A DNA stretch of 64,000 bases from contig CARTIQ010000005.1 in NCBI GenBank assembly GCA_949068525.1, positions 3,559 through 67,558 of the forward strand, in the 5' to 3' direction. Made by a program: the position numbers and the translations under genes. Shown piece after piece: positions 63,984 to 64,000 of this stretch. Below the pieces are notes generated by a model. The model saw nothing but the letters and a program-made list of their open reading frames with translations. It was not told where the DNA came from and did no database searches. This DNA is from an uncultured Eubacteriales bacterium (GTDB lineage: Bacteria; Bacillota; Clostridia; Oscillospirales; Acutalibacteraceae). Position 1 is the first letter of the stretch. Each line of letters begins with the position of its first letter.

Positions 63984-64000
63984 AATAATCACGTTGCCGC

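Overview
The window is an AT-rich, densely coded stretch of a low-GC, endospore-forming Clostridia-type chromosome. The evidence is the set of sporulation genes (spoIVB-spo0A, spoIIE, cwlD, sigG, spoIIGA-sigE, a gerA-type receptor operon, ytfJ, a SpoIIIE/FtsK translocase), together with hprK-murB-rapZ-whiA and Firmicutes-type ribosomal proteins. Family or genus cannot be fixed from the sequence. Many starts are TTG or GTG preceded by a strong Shine-Dalgarno. I saw no tRNA, rRNA, IS element or CRISPR array inside the window, but a very strong stable-RNA-type promoter fires out of the right edge.

Layout. 1-122: 3' end of an unidentified gene with its terminator. 210-7820 (minus): one giant 2,536-aa protein with a Nif11-type double-glycine leader, Asn/Gln-rich repeats and BspA-like leucine-rich repeats, lying beside the sporulation pair spoIVB-spo0A. 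10.4-15.3 kb: a DUF4363/DUF421 pair (minus) and a three-gene germinant receptor operon. 15.4-20.1 kb: hprK-murB-rapZ-whiA and cwlD. 20.1-25.4 kb: spoIIE (minus), a class B penicillin-binding protein and a methylglyoxal-synthase-like gene whose catalytic residues are replaced. 25.4-34.7 kb: hisS, sigG, a split transketolase, a ClpP-like TepA, spoIIIE, a ComEC-like metallo-hydrolase, DUF3006 and an HD protein. 34.7-36.8 kb: an accessory patch of four small secreted proteins with no recognisable family, the fourth broken by two frameshifts. 36.8-44.9 kb: rpmF, der, plsY, an orphan Nif11-type leader peptide, rpmB, an M50 protease, scpA-scpB-DUF2953-ytfJ, a DD-carboxypeptidase and an RsuA-type pseudouridine synthase. 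44.9-50.8 kb (minus): a dTDP-L-rhamnose and glycosyltransferase operon. 51-64 kb: proS, a secreted two-domain peptidoglycan hydrolase, trxB, an RluA-type synthase, radC, uvrB-uvrA and spoIIGA-sigE.

How it fits together. Spo0A, SpoIIE, sigma E with its protease SpoIIGA, sigma G, SpoIVB, CwlD and YtfJ cover initiation, forespore and mother-cell switching, cortex modification and spore properties. The GerA-type operon, and possibly the DUF421 pair, act at germination. The rhamnose operon supplies surface polysaccharide.

The most unusual content is two double-glycine (Nif11-type) substrates of very different size, 2,536 and 76 aa, with no modifying enzyme or exporter nearby, plus the patch of short acidic secreted proteins. 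These look like a lineage-specific secretion repertoire, probably dependent on a peptidase-containing ABC exporter encoded elsewhere; that dependence is an inference.
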